A stretch of DNA of 64,000 bases. Origin: Tautonia rosea (GTDB lineage Bacteria; Planctomycetota; Planctomycetia; Isosphaerales; Isosphaeraceae). The DNA lies in contig NZ_JABBYO010000020.1 of NCBI RefSeq assembly GCF_012958305.1, forward strand, positions 45,021-109,020, in the 5' to 3' direction. The notes under the pieces were generated by a model. It saw nothing but the letters and a program-made list of their open reading frames with translations, did no database searches and was not told where the DNA came from. Below, piece after piece: positions 1 through 8,957 of the stretch (position 1 is its first letter; every line of letters starts with the position of its first letter). The position numbers and the translations under genes were made by a program.

Positions 1-2
1 TC

Positions 3-458
3 GTCGGCGTGAACATGACGACCGATTATTATGACCTCGGTTACGGTCTGCCCCTGAAACTCACCTTCGGCGCCGGCGAGGGCGACACCCTCCCCGGCGA
101 GACCACCACGCTCGGCCACGAAGGGCGCATCCCTCCGCTGCCGACCGACAACCGGGTCGATTACCACATGGAGCAGAAGTTCGGCATCATCTGGCCGATC
201 GGCGACCCCAACGCCAACACCGTCCGGCTCCGCCGCGTCTGGGATACCTGGTCCACCGACTATGCCTTCGCTCCCTTCAAGGGAATCGACCCGTCGTTTT
301 ATCCCCCGCTGAGCAACACTCGGCCGGTCTATCCGTCGTATCCGCCGCCGTATCCCGAGCCCTTGCGAGGCATCCAGATCCAGATCCGGATGGCCTCTCC
401 CGACAATCAGGTGCTCAAGGTCATCACCATTCGCCACGACTTCACCGACAAACTCTGA
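3..458 (+). CDS. C-terminal part of a protein cut by the window edge, possibly prepilin-like
   Basis: The reading frame is open from the left edge of the window to a TGA at 456-458, so only the last ~150 residues are visible. A GTG at 9 and an ATG at 15 lie in frame, but nothing marks either as a true start, and the gene most likely begins upstream. The visible part has a proline- and tyrosine-rich stretch (near PSYPPPYPEP) followed by a beta-strand-like end (QIQIRMAS, then VITIRHDF). No domain is recognised from sequence alone. The next gene, 163 bp downstream on the same strand, has a pilin-like N-terminus, so this may be the end of a GspJ- or prepilin-type partner. That role is inferred only from neighbourhood. 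Confidence 0.6.
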   Translation, partial: VGVNMTTDYYDLGYGLPLKLTFGAGEGDTLPGETTTLGHEGRIPPLPTDNRVDYHMEQKFGIIWPIGDPNANTVRLRRVWDTWSTDYAFAPFKGIDPSFYPPLSNTRPVYPSYPPPYPEPLRGIQIQIRMASPDNQVLKVITIRHDFTDKL

Positions 459-621
459 CGCCGCCCGGCCGATCGATCGTCGGGGCCTGATCGCTCAAGA
501 CGGCCCCGATCCCATCCATCGCCAAGCGTCGTCTCCCCGCATTGCTCGCCGATCCGATGCGCCTCTCGGCCGTCGTTTACGAATCACTCAAGGGACCCGT
601 CGAACAGAAGGAACCGAAGCC

Positions 622-3600
622 ATGATCGCCCGACGACCCCGATCCCCCGCCTCCCGTCGCCGAGGTGTGGTCCTGATCCTGGTCCTGTCGATGCTGGGGC
701 TGCTTGCGGTCATCGGCGTGTCGTTTGCCGCCTTCAGCGGTCAGGCCCGCAGCGCCGCCCGCAACTACACCAAGAAGCTCAACCGCCCCCTGGCCGACGA
801 CCTCGTCGGCTTCGGCATCCGCCAGCTCATCAACGACACCACCAACCCCATGTCCGCCCTCTACGGACATGGCCTCAAGCGCGACATGTACGGCAACGAT
901 GCGGTCGAGAACGGCTTCTACGACCGCAACCCCAACGGCTCGTTCCCCACTGTCGGCAACGTCACCGTGGTCCCCGTCGCCGCGGGTGAACCGGCCCGCT
1001 GGGACATCACGACGAACATCCCCAGCATCGTCGGCTACAACTTCACCGGCTGGATTCTCACCATTCCCGGCACCGGCGGCACCGTCGCACAAACCTTCGA
1101 GGTCGTCAACGGCGTCAATTCCGGCCCGACCTATGTGCTGGAAATCACCGGCTCTCACCGACCCGGCACCACCACGACCGGTCTGAACGGCGTCGTGGGC
1201 ATGTCGATTCCAGTCACCGGCGCCATCTTCACCCTCGACGGTCGCTACCGACACGGGTTCAACGGCACCGGCATGGCTGCCCTCGCCGGCAATGTCGATC
1301 AGGCCATGACCGCCGGCAACGACCCCGGCAACCGCAACCCCGGCCAGTTCGCCAACTTCCGCGTCAGCGGCGGCATCCTCGAAGGGAATGCGGCCTACAC
1401 CCCCCGTCCCTTCAACGTCAATCTTCTCCCTGTCGACGAAGATTACGACGCTCCTGACCTTGAAAACTGGTTCCTCGCCGCCCAGAGCGCCGACGGTCGC
1501 ACCATCATCCCCTCGTTCCACCGGCCCGGCATCCTCGCGGTCGACGCCGCCGGCCTGAGCGACATGCGGGCCCCCCATCCGAGCAGCTTCCCCCCCGGCG
1601 CCCAGGGCACCCCCGAATATCGCCGCTCCGTCCGCGCCATTTCGAAGATCCTCACCCCCCGGCCCGTCGACCACCCGACCGCTGGTTTCCCCGACCTCCT
1701 CCCCGACGTCAACGGCCAAATCACCTACCCGGTGGACAACGATGGCGACGGCATCAACGACTCCGTCTGGCTCGACCTCGGCTACCCCGTTCAGCGCTCC
1801 GACGACGGCACCCTCTACAAGCCCCTCTTCTCCTTCATGGTCGTCGGCACGAACGGCCGATTGCCCCTGAACACCGCCGGCAACCTGAACGGCCGCCTGC
1901 TCGTCGACGACCCGACCACGCCCAACTTCGACGAGGCCGGCCTGCCGCTCTACGACCACGCCTCGCACCTCGGCTACAGCCCGAGCGAGATCAACCCCCA
2001 GTACGCCCTTCAAAACGCCTTCGACGCCACCGACGACGGCGCCGGCAACAACCTGCCCGACGACGCCAAGCCGCTGCATCAACAGTTCGACAATGCATCT
2101 CATCCCGTCACCGGCTTCGGCCATATTCCCGTCGCCCTCTCGCAGCTCCGCAGCCTCTTGACCGGCACCCGGATCAACCTGAACAACGACAGCGGCGAGC
2201 TGAACACGATTCTGATCAACGGCAACCTCGTCCGGTTCTACAACAACACGGTCGATAACGCCGACTTCCTCGTCGCCCGCAACGGCGGCCAGTCGGTCGA
2301 CCGCTTCACCAACGAGGCCGTTCCCGGCCGCTGGGGAGAGCCCGACGCCATCCCCCCCGAGATGCGTCAGTTCCCCTACAACCCCGTCGTCGACCCCATC
2401 TCCCCCGCCCTCGACCGCGCCCTGAACTTCAGCAGCAGCCGAGTCGGTGCCCTCGATATTCCTAACCCGGTCCGTCCCGGCCAGTCCCCCTTCCCCCAGG
2501 GCCAGTACCTGACCGACGGCATTGACAACAACCTCGACACCTTCGACTTCTTCCCCGGCCGCACGCCTCGCGGTGGGAATTCGGCGGGAGGCCCTGAAGC
2601 CGGCCCCTCCTCGGCCTTCGATGTCTTCGCTCCGTCCGATGCGCACGACGCGGCAAACATGCCGATTCTGGCCTCCGAGCGCATCCGACGCTTCGTCACG
2701 CCAATCGACCCGACCGGCATCGGCCTCGTGGCCCGTTATAACCAGAGCCCGGTGCCTGGCAACCCCTTCATCCCGGCCGATATCGGCCCCGACGGGCGCG
2801 GCCGGGTCAGCTTTAGGCACTACTTCCGGCCCCCCGGCGTGCCCCTCGATGCCGACGATTTCAGCACTTTCGATCCCGTCCGGCCCGAGCGGTCCCGCCT
2901 GATCCGAAACAGCGGCACTCCCGTCGATCCCTCCTATGCCATCGCCCGGACCCACCATAACCGCTACCACGGTTTCCATGCCCACCTGTTCCCGGCCGGC
3001 AACAACGGGTTCATGATGGGAGCGATGCCCTTTGATCTGAGCAACGAGGCTGGAGCGATTCCTTTTCCTCCCCGCAACGCGCTGGGTGAATCGAATCCGC
3101 CCACCGACCTATTTGGCTCAGGGGCGTACGTCGGCACCTTCAGCACGACAATCAACGCCAATCCCTTCGGCCGCCTGCGTCGCGAACCGCTGGCATCCCC
3201 TGCCGAACCATACTTGGGGCCCCAGTTCGTCACCAATCCCACGACCGCCGTGCACGCCTACCCGCTCGGCAGTCCGTTGCTCAACGACCCGAACGAGATG
3301 AACCTCTACTGGCCCGACTCGACCGACGCCCCGTTCGGGCCGAACGACCTCGAATGGCTCTATCGCTTCGGCGATGTCGATGGCCTTTCGCTTCAAAGCC
3401 GCCTGAGCGACCTCGCCCCCATTAGTTTTGTCCACGCGGTCGATGCCCAGACCCGCCGTCGCCTCTTCAGCGTCGACACCTGGGACCGCATCGACTATTC
3501 CTTCGCCAACGACAACCCCATCGACCGCAATGTGATTTATCCCCCGGCGGTCGTCTACTCCCCGGGTGATCCGAGCCAGATCCCCCCGGCAGCCAATCCG

Positions 3601-6600
3601 GTTCCGATCGCCAACGCCCGCTTCGCCCCCGGCGTCTCGGCCAGCTTCGAGGCCCTCAACCAGGCGAACCCCGGCCTGACCCACGGCGGCCGACGGATCA
3701 ACCTGAACCACCCATTCCCCCACTCCTATAACCCCAGGGAGTCGGTCCGGCAGAAGTGGATCTCCGAGACGTACGAAACGCTCAAGGTCATCCTGCCGCC
3801 GCACGCCATCGACACCCCGCACGAACTGGCCAAGCTCGGCCAGTTCGTCGTCAACATCGTCGACTTCCGCGACCCGGACAACGCCATCACCATCTGGGAG
3901 AACCCCGACGTCAGCCACCTGCCCGCCCGTCGCGTCAGCAACGCCGGCAACGACTACGACCTGCCGCCGTCGATCCATCTCCAGTACCGATCCGACGGTA
4001 CTCTTGATCCGAACTTCGACCCGACCTTACCCCTCGTCCACTACGGCATGGAATATCAGCCGGTGGCCCTGAACGAGGTCCTCGGCTTCCAGTTCAGCTA
4101 CGCCGAGGACGACGGCTCGGGAACCTTCATTAACACACGGGCCAACCGGCTGTTCATCGAGATGGTGAACATGCTCACCGAGCCCGGCCAGCCGGCCACC
4201 AATGCCAGCGACCTGGACCTCGAAGGCTGGGACTTCGTCCTCGTCAAGGAAGACCCGAACACCGCCTTCAGCGCCAACAACCCCTACTTCCACCCCGTCT
4301 TCACCCGCCCCGACCCGATCACCGGGCAGATTCCTAATGCCGCCCTCGCCGATGACGAACGCCCGGTCGTCCGCGACGACCCAGGCGTTGAGGCCCAGCA
4401 ATTCCAGGCCAAGCCCGTGCTCGTCGGTTCCGGTGAGGAACCCGCACGCAGCGAAACAGCCCCCGACCTGGCGGCCTACCAGCAGTCCTACCGCGATTCC
4501 GGGCTGCCGGTCGTACCTCCGGTCGACAATCGCGTGCCGGCCATCGAATCCAATGGCGATCCCACCTACTTCGTCTTCACCGGCGCCCGAACCGCGAGTG
4601 GCGGTGGGACCGACATCCCCGCCATTAACGAGGTCGATCGGCCCGTCGATGACCCTGGCGACGCCAAGCGGGAATTCGCCACGGACGATTGGGCTCTGAT
4701 CCCCGACGTCGATGACCCCGCCTTCAGCACCCCGACCGGCGGCCAGGGCCTCTTCTTCTGGCTCTACCTCCGTCGCCCGGCCAACCCACTGCTCCCGCCC
4801 GGCCCGGATAATCCGATGGTCGTCGTCGACTCCATCCGCTTCCCCTTCAGTTCCTCCAACGGCGCCGGCAGGGTAAACGGCATGGGCAATGCCGAGCAGG
4901 CGACCCAGCCGACCCAGCCGATCTACTCGGTCCAGCGTGCCCAGCCCTTCCGCGGCGGCCAGCTCGTCCCCGACCCCGAGGACCCGACGGTCCCGCTGTT
5001 CCTCTACGGCAGCTCCGAGCAGGTCCGGCCCGCTGAGCCTCGCGACACAGGCGACGATGAAGGCTACCGCACCTTCTTCGCCGTCCGCCCCGGTGAGGCC
5101 GCCAACGACCGCTACCGCACAACCAACAACATCTACGAGACCGTCGGCGGTCAGAACCTCAACTCACGCTTCCAAAACTTTCGTGGCCCGGACGACCCGC
5201 ACGAGGCCTATGATTACTTCCCCTTCAACGATCGTGACTTCATGAGCGTCGCCGAGCTGATGCTCGTGCCCGCCAGCCCCCCCGGCCTGTTCACCAAGCA
5301 GTTCGCCGAGTGGGCCCCCTCGGCGCTGGTCACCCCGGGGCCGAATTCCTTCGCCGACATTCCTCCCACCGATATCTCGAACACGTCGCTTTGGGAGTAT
5401 ACTCCCGCACCTGACATCGGCGACCCCGTGCCTCCGCCCCTCGACCCTGCCACCGATCCCGTGCCCGGCGCCTCTCCGCCACTACCCCATCAACAAGTCC
5501 GCACCTACCCCTATCTGGCTCACGAGTTCTATTACACCTCCGACCCGAGCGAGATCGTCGATCCAACCAACGTGCTTGGACGCCCGAATCCGACCTTCCA
5601 CCTCGTCGGCGGCCCTACCAGCGCCGGGTGGTACAAAATGTTCGAAATGTTCGAGGTCCCCACCCCGGTCCTCGACGCCATCGGACCCGTCGCCCAGGGC
5701 CTCAACTTCGACTGGTTCCGCCAGGATCGCCGCCCCGGCCAGATCAACCTCAACCTCATCCTCGATGAGGAGGCCTTCTTCGGCGTGATCGACGACCCCC
5801 GGTTGCTCGACGCCACCAACCTCCCGCGTAGTCTGATCGCCAACGACGCCGAGTTGCCCCAGATCGTCACCGCCGTCGGCCTCGACGGTCGACCGCTCGA
5901 CAACTCGGTCGCCCCCTTCATCCGGGGCTCATACCCGATGGGGAACCGCGGCTTCACCGTCTTCTCCACTGACGCGACCGGTTACACGCTGAACACGGCC
6001 CCGACCTCGGCCAGCTTCCCCTGGATGCGCATGAAGCGATCCTTCGCCGACTTCCTCAAACAGCGGCACGGCGGCTCCGGTTTCCTCTTCGCCTACGGTG
6101 ACGGCGTTACCGGCACCCAGGGCCTCCCGGCCTCCCCCACGCCTAACGTCGCCCGAGACCGACCTTACCGCTCGCTGTCGAATTACGACATCCAGCGCAC
6201 CCTGATGCGTCCGGCCACGATGGATCCCTCCGACTTCACTGTGCCCGCCCTCAGCGACGCCACCCTCCGCGTTCGCGACCCTGGCCTGAAGGAGTCGCAA
6301 TGGGACTTCAATGAGACGATCGCCGATCTGCTCGACCCCGGCTATTCTTACTTGCCGCCCGATCCTACGGCGATCGGGAGCACGGCGGATGTCCGGCTCT
6401 TCTATTCGAACCCGGTCCGCACCACTCCCTCGGGCATCAAGCCGATCGTCCCGCCGATCCCCCCCCGCCGGTGGTTCCAGCTCCCCGACTGGGCCGACCC
6501 GGCCGACGCGACAACCGCCTCGAATGCCTCGGTCGGTTCGGCCCAGGTCACCGACTATACGCCGATCACGAACACTAACACCGCCCTCTCGTCAATCGTC

Positions 6601-7116
6601 CCCACGGGCACCCACGGCAACTACCCTGGCCTGTTCCCTCTCTGGAGCTATTTCAACACCGGAGAGGAGATGCGCGACCGCGACACCGGCGCCTCGCCCC
6701 AGTTCGGCGGCTCGATCGTCGGCCAGGGCCCCGCGGGGACGACGTTCAACCAGCCCGATGGAACCACAGTGACCGTCCCCGAGCCCACGGGCAACGGAAA
6801 CACGATCATCAGCCGCGACATGCGTCGGCACCCGTACTATCGGACCGAGATGTTGCAGAAAGTGTCCAACCTGACGACCCCGAGAACCCACCAGTACGCC
6901 GTCTGGGTCACGGTTGGCCTCTTCGAGGTCGTCCGGCCCGGCGACCGGGCTCAGTTGATCCCCGACGAGCTGGGCCCAGAGTTGGGCGTGGCCTCGGGCT
7001 CGAATGTCCGCTACCGTTCCTTCTTCGTGCTCGATCGCACCCGGGCAACCGGATTCAATCCGCTTCGGCCGGGCGACTATCGAGATGTCATCGTCTACAG
7101 CCGGCGGATCGAGTGA
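622..7116 (+). CDS. Giant protein (2164 aa) with pilin-like N-terminus
   Basis: The start ATG at 622 follows a good ribosome binding site (GAAGGAA, about 11 bases upstream). Residues ~13-40 form a basic stretch (RRR) followed by a hydrophobic segment (VVLILVLSMLGLL), like the N-terminus of GspK/PilX-type minor pseudopilins, so the protein is probably membrane-anchored and exported. The remaining ~2100 residues are rich in Pro, Asn, Asp and Gly and match no family I can name. Around residue 372 there is a calcium-loop-like motif (DNDGDGINDSVWLD). Minor pseudopilins are normally ~300 residues, so the size is highly unusual. The gene sits between a truncated protein and a DUF1559 prepilin, which suggests a pilus-like or type II secretion-like envelope function. 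This is inference. The long antisense frames across it are GC-driven shadows. Confidence 0.85.
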   Translation: MIARRPRSPASRRRGVVLILVLSMLGLLAVIGVSFAAFSGQARSAARNYTKKLNRPLADDLVGFGIRQLINDTTNPMSALYGHGLKRDMYGNDAVENGFYDRNPNGSFPTVGNVTVVPVAAGEPARWDITTNIPSIVGYNFTGWILTIPGTGGTVAQTFEVVNGVNSGPTYVLEITGSHRPGTTTTGLNGVVGMSIPVTGAIFTLDGRYRHGFNGTGMAALAGNVDQAMTAGNDPGNRNPGQFANFRVSGGILEGNAAYTPRPFNVNLLPVDEDYDAPDLENWFLAAQSADGRTIIPSFHRPGILAVDAAGLSDMRAPHPSSFPPGAQGTPEYRRSVRAISKILTPRPVDHPTAGFPDLLPDVNGQITYPVDNDGDGINDSVWLDLGYPVQRSDDGTLYKPLFSFMVVGTNGRLPLNTAGNLNGRLLVDDPTTPNFDEAGLPLYDHASHLGYSPSEINPQYALQNAFDATDDGAGNNLPDDAKPLHQQFDNASHPVTGFGHIPVALSQLRSLLTGTRINLNNDSGELNTILINGNLVRFYNNTVDNADFLVARNGGQSVDRFTNEAVPGRWGEPDAIPPEMRQFPYNPVVDPISPALDRALNFSSSRVGALDIPNPVRPGQSPFPQGQYLTDGIDNNLDTFDFFPGRTPRGGNSAGGPEAGPSSAFDVFAPSDAHDAANMPILASERIRRFVTPIDPTGIGLVARYNQSPVPGNPFIPADIGPDGRGRVSFRHYFRPPGVPLDADDFSTFDPVRPERSRLIRNSGTPVDPSYAIARTHHNRYHGFHAHLFPAGNNGFMMGAMPFDLSNEAGAIPFPPRNALGESNPPTDLFGSGAYVGTFSTTINANPFGRLRREPLASPAEPYLGPQFVTNPTTAVHAYPLGSPLLNDPNEMNLYWPDSTDAPFGPNDLEWLYRFGDVDGLSLQSRLSDLAPISFVHAVDAQTRRRLFSVDTWDRIDYSFANDNPIDRNVIYPPAVVYSPGDPSQIPPAANPVPIANARFAPGVSASFEALNQANPGLTHGGRRINLNHPFPHSYNPRESVRQKWISETYETLKVILPPHAIDTPHELAKLGQFVVNIVDFRDPDNAITIWENPDVSHLPARRVSNAGNDYDLPPSIHLQYRSDGTLDPNFDPTLPLVHYGMEYQPVALNEVLGFQFSYAEDDGSGTFINTRANRLFIEMVNMLTEPGQPATNASDLDLEGWDFVLVKEDPNTAFSANNPYFHPVFTRPDPITGQIPNAALADDERPVVRDDPGVEAQQFQAKPVLVGSGEEPARSETAPDLAAYQQSYRDSGLPVVPPVDNRVPAIESNGDPTYFVFTGARTASGGGTDIPAINEVDRPVDDPGDAKREFATDDWALIPDVDDPAFSTPTGGQGLFFWLYLRRPANPLLPPGPDNPMVVVDSIRFPFSSSNGAGRVNGMGNAEQATQPTQPIYSVQRAQPFRGGQLVPDPEDPTVPLFLYGSSEQVRPAEPRDTGDDEGYRTFFAVRPGEAANDRYRTTNNIYETVGGQNLNSRFQNFRGPDDPHEAYDYFPFNDRDFMSVAELMLVPASPPGLFTKQFAEWAPSALVTPGPNSFADIPPTDISNTSLWEYTPAPDIGDPVPPPLDPATDPVPGASPPLPHQQVRTYPYLAHEFYYTSDPSEIVDPTNVLGRPNPTFHLVGGPTSAGWYKMFEMFEVPTPVLDAIGPVAQGLNFDWFRQDRRPGQINLNLILDEEAFFGVIDDPRLLDATNLPRSLIANDAELPQIVTAVGLDGRPLDNSVAPFIRGSYPMGNRGFTVFSTDATGYTLNTAPTSASFPWMRMKRSFADFLKQRHGGSGFLFAYGDGVTGTQGLPASPTPNVARDRPYRSLSNYDIQRTLMRPATMDPSDFTVPALSDATLRVRDPGLKESQWDFNETIADLLDPGYSYLPPDPTAIGSTADVRLFYSNPVRTTPSGIKPIVPPIPPRRWFQLPDWADPADATTASNASVGSAQVTDYTPITNTNTALSSIVPTGTHGNYPGLFPLWSYFNTGEEMRDRDTGASPQFGGSIVGQGPAGTTFNQPDGTTVTVPEPTGNGNTIISRDMRRHPYYRTEMLQKVSNLTTPRTHQYAVWVTVGLFEVVRPGDRAQLIPDELGPELGVASGSNVRYRSFFVLDRTRATGFNPLRPGDYRDVIVYSRRIE

Positions 7117-7264
7117 TCGGCCGACCGTTTTTGGTTCGTTTGCGGGCCGTCGGTTGCCTCGGGGCACCAGCAATCAGCGTTGATTGCCTTGTCCCGGGGC
7201 ATCCCTGGCCGATACACTTGTAAGACACGTCTCGTCGACCCATCTCGGAGTGAGGGAAACCGTC

Positions 7265-8491
7265 ATGTCGATCCGTCACCGTCGTCCCGGCTTCACCCTG
7301 ATCGAGCTGCTGGTGGTGATCGCCATCATCGGCGTCCTCGTCGGCCTGCTCCTGCCGGCCGTCAATGCCGCTCGCGAAGCCGGCCGCCGCACCCAGTGCA
7401 TGAACAACCAGAAGAACATCGGGCTCGGCCTGATCGGCTACTTCAACGCCAAGAACACCTTCCCCAACTCCGTCGTCTGGGGAGAGGCCGACAATAACAA
7501 CGCCACCCCGCTCGCTCTGGCGTACGAGGCCGGCAACATGGCCTTCGAGCTGGCCGGCCCGGCGACCCACCCGAATCACGACCTCGGCCCCTTGCATAGC
7601 TGGGTCGTCGAGATCCTCCCCTACATCGACAACCAGGCCCTCTACAACGATTTCAACCGCAACCAGGTTTACTTCAGTGTCGCCGGAACGACGACCAACA
7701 ACCTGACCGTCTCCGCGACCGACATCGGCATCCTGAACTGCCCGAACGACGACACCCGCATTCAGGATCAAGGAAACCTCTCCTACGTCGTCAATTCGGG
7801 ATTCAACCGCTGGTGGTACAGCGGTAGCGGCTGGAACGGCCAGAACGCTCCCCCCACCACCGGCCACGCCGTCCTCTTCGGCGCCGATCCCCAGACCGCC
7901 CGCAACAACGCCAAGCGCACCGGCGTCTTCTGGCCCGGCAGCATCCAGGGGAACAAGCCCTGGGACCACAAGACCACCGTCGCCGCCATCACCGACGGCT
8001 CCAGCACCACCGTCATGCTCACCGAGAACACCCTGGCCGGTGCCTCGACCACCAGCCCCTACTCCCAGGCCAGCGGGAGCCCGGTGGTCACCAACTGGGC
8101 CTCTGCCCACCCGAACTTCGTCGCCTTCATGGCCTCCGACGACGTTTGCACCAGCGGCACCGGCTCGACCAACTGCGTCGACGGGCAACTCGCCCCTCGC
8201 GCCGGCGGTGCCGGCCGGTTCGTCGATGGCCCCGGCTGGGCCCTCGCCAATAACAAGAACACCCGCGAAAACATCAACGGCGGCCGCTTGGTCGGCATCG
8301 AGGGCGGCTTCCCCTTCCCCAACAGCCTGCACCCGGGCGTGATCATCGCCGTCATGTGCGACGGCTCGACCAAGATCATCTCCGACACCATCGACGGCAC
8401 CGTCTGGGCGAAGGTCATGACCCCCGCCGGCGAGTACATGGACACCCCCTTCAAGCAGCTCCCGGTCAACCAGAGCGACATCAGCCAGTAA
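7265..8491 (+). CDS. DUF1559 domain prepilin-type protein (408 aa)
   Basis: ATG at 7265 is preceded by GGAGTGAGGG, a strong ribosome binding site; an in-frame extension to 7184 is open but adds nothing conserved. Residues ~8-35 carry the type IV prepilin cleavage/methylation signal ([10 protein letters not shown], then [15 protein letters not shown]), immediately followed by [19 protein letters not shown], the standard opening of the planctomycete DUF1559 family. The C-terminus keeps the family's LHPGVI and VMCDGST motifs. Such proteins are probably processed by a prepilin peptidase and displayed on the cell surface or in pseudopili; their exact role is unknown. These genomes often encode many paralogues. 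A hairpin typical of a terminator follows at 8575-8611. Confidence 0.93.
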   Translation: MSIRHRRPGFTLIELLVVIAIIGVLVGLLLPAVNAAREAGRRTQCMNNQKNIGLGLIGYFNAKNTFPNSVVWGEADNNNATPLALAYEAGNMAFELAGPATHPNHDLGPLHSWVVEILPYIDNQALYNDFNRNQVYFSVAGTTTNNLTVSATDIGILNCPNDDTRIQDQGNLSYVVNSGFNRWWYSGSGWNGQNAPPTTGHAVLFGADPQTARNNAKRTGVFWPGSIQGNKPWDHKTTVAAITDGSSTTVMLTENTLAGASTTSPYSQASGSPVVTNWASAHPNFVAFMASDDVCTSGTGSTNCVDGQLAPRAGGAGRFVDGPGWALANNKNTRENINGGRLVGIEGGFPFPNSLHPGVIIAVMCDGSTKIISDTIDGTVWAKVMTPAGEYMDTPFKQLPVNQSDISQ

Positions 8492-8957
8492 GTCTTTTCT
8501 GGCCGATCGCCGCGGAGTGGACCCTCCTCGGCTCCCTTCCGAACCGTTTTTCTCCGAGATGCGGTGACCTCATCGACCCCGAGGCCCGGGAACTTTCCCG
8601 GTCTCGGGGTCCATTCGTTGAGACAGGCGGTTCCTCGATCCGTCCCGAGCACCTCGGCATCGACAAAGCCTCATCGGCTTCCGACCTTGCCAACGTTGCT
8701 CGATCGCGGTACAAGACCGTCTCAAAGACCGCTCGGGTCGTCCCACGGACGGGAACGGTCTGCGGAGCGATCGGGTCTCGACGCACGTCACATCTGCTGC
8801 GATCACGTCTTTTTTGATGCCTTGGGGGAGATCACCCTCCCTCGTCTTGCGTCGCTCCCGATCCATCGTCCCATCGGCAGAACCAGGCCGACGGCATCAA
8901 CCGATCCCCCTTTCGGATCGGCCCCTTTGCCGTCGGATCGCTCGGGATCGAGAGCCC
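8492..8957. other. Intergenic region with one terminator-like hairpin
   Basis: This 466-bp gap between the DUF1559 gene and the BamA-like gene holds a strong hairpin at 8575-8611 and otherwise no gene-like reading frame. Small frames on both strands here overlap one another and have no ribosome binding sites or recognisable motifs. The promoter of the BamA-like gene should lie in the right half, but no clear -35/-10 pair was found by eye. Confidence 0.5.
8575..8611 (+). terminator. Hairpin, probable transcription terminator after DUF1559 gene
   Basis: The arms GACCCCGAG...CCGGGAA and TTCCCGG...CTCGGGGTC pair almost perfectly around a 2-base loop, giving a stem of about 17 pairs with one bulged or mismatched position. 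It lies 84 bases after the stop codon. No long T tract follows, so termination by this hairpin is likely but not certain. Confidence 0.6.

Noticed and set aside
577..2985. Long minus-strand open frame (802 codons) opposite the giant protein
   Set aside because: It is rich in Val, Gly, Ala, Asp and Glu with no motif and no ribosome binding site; it is a GC-driven antisense shadow.
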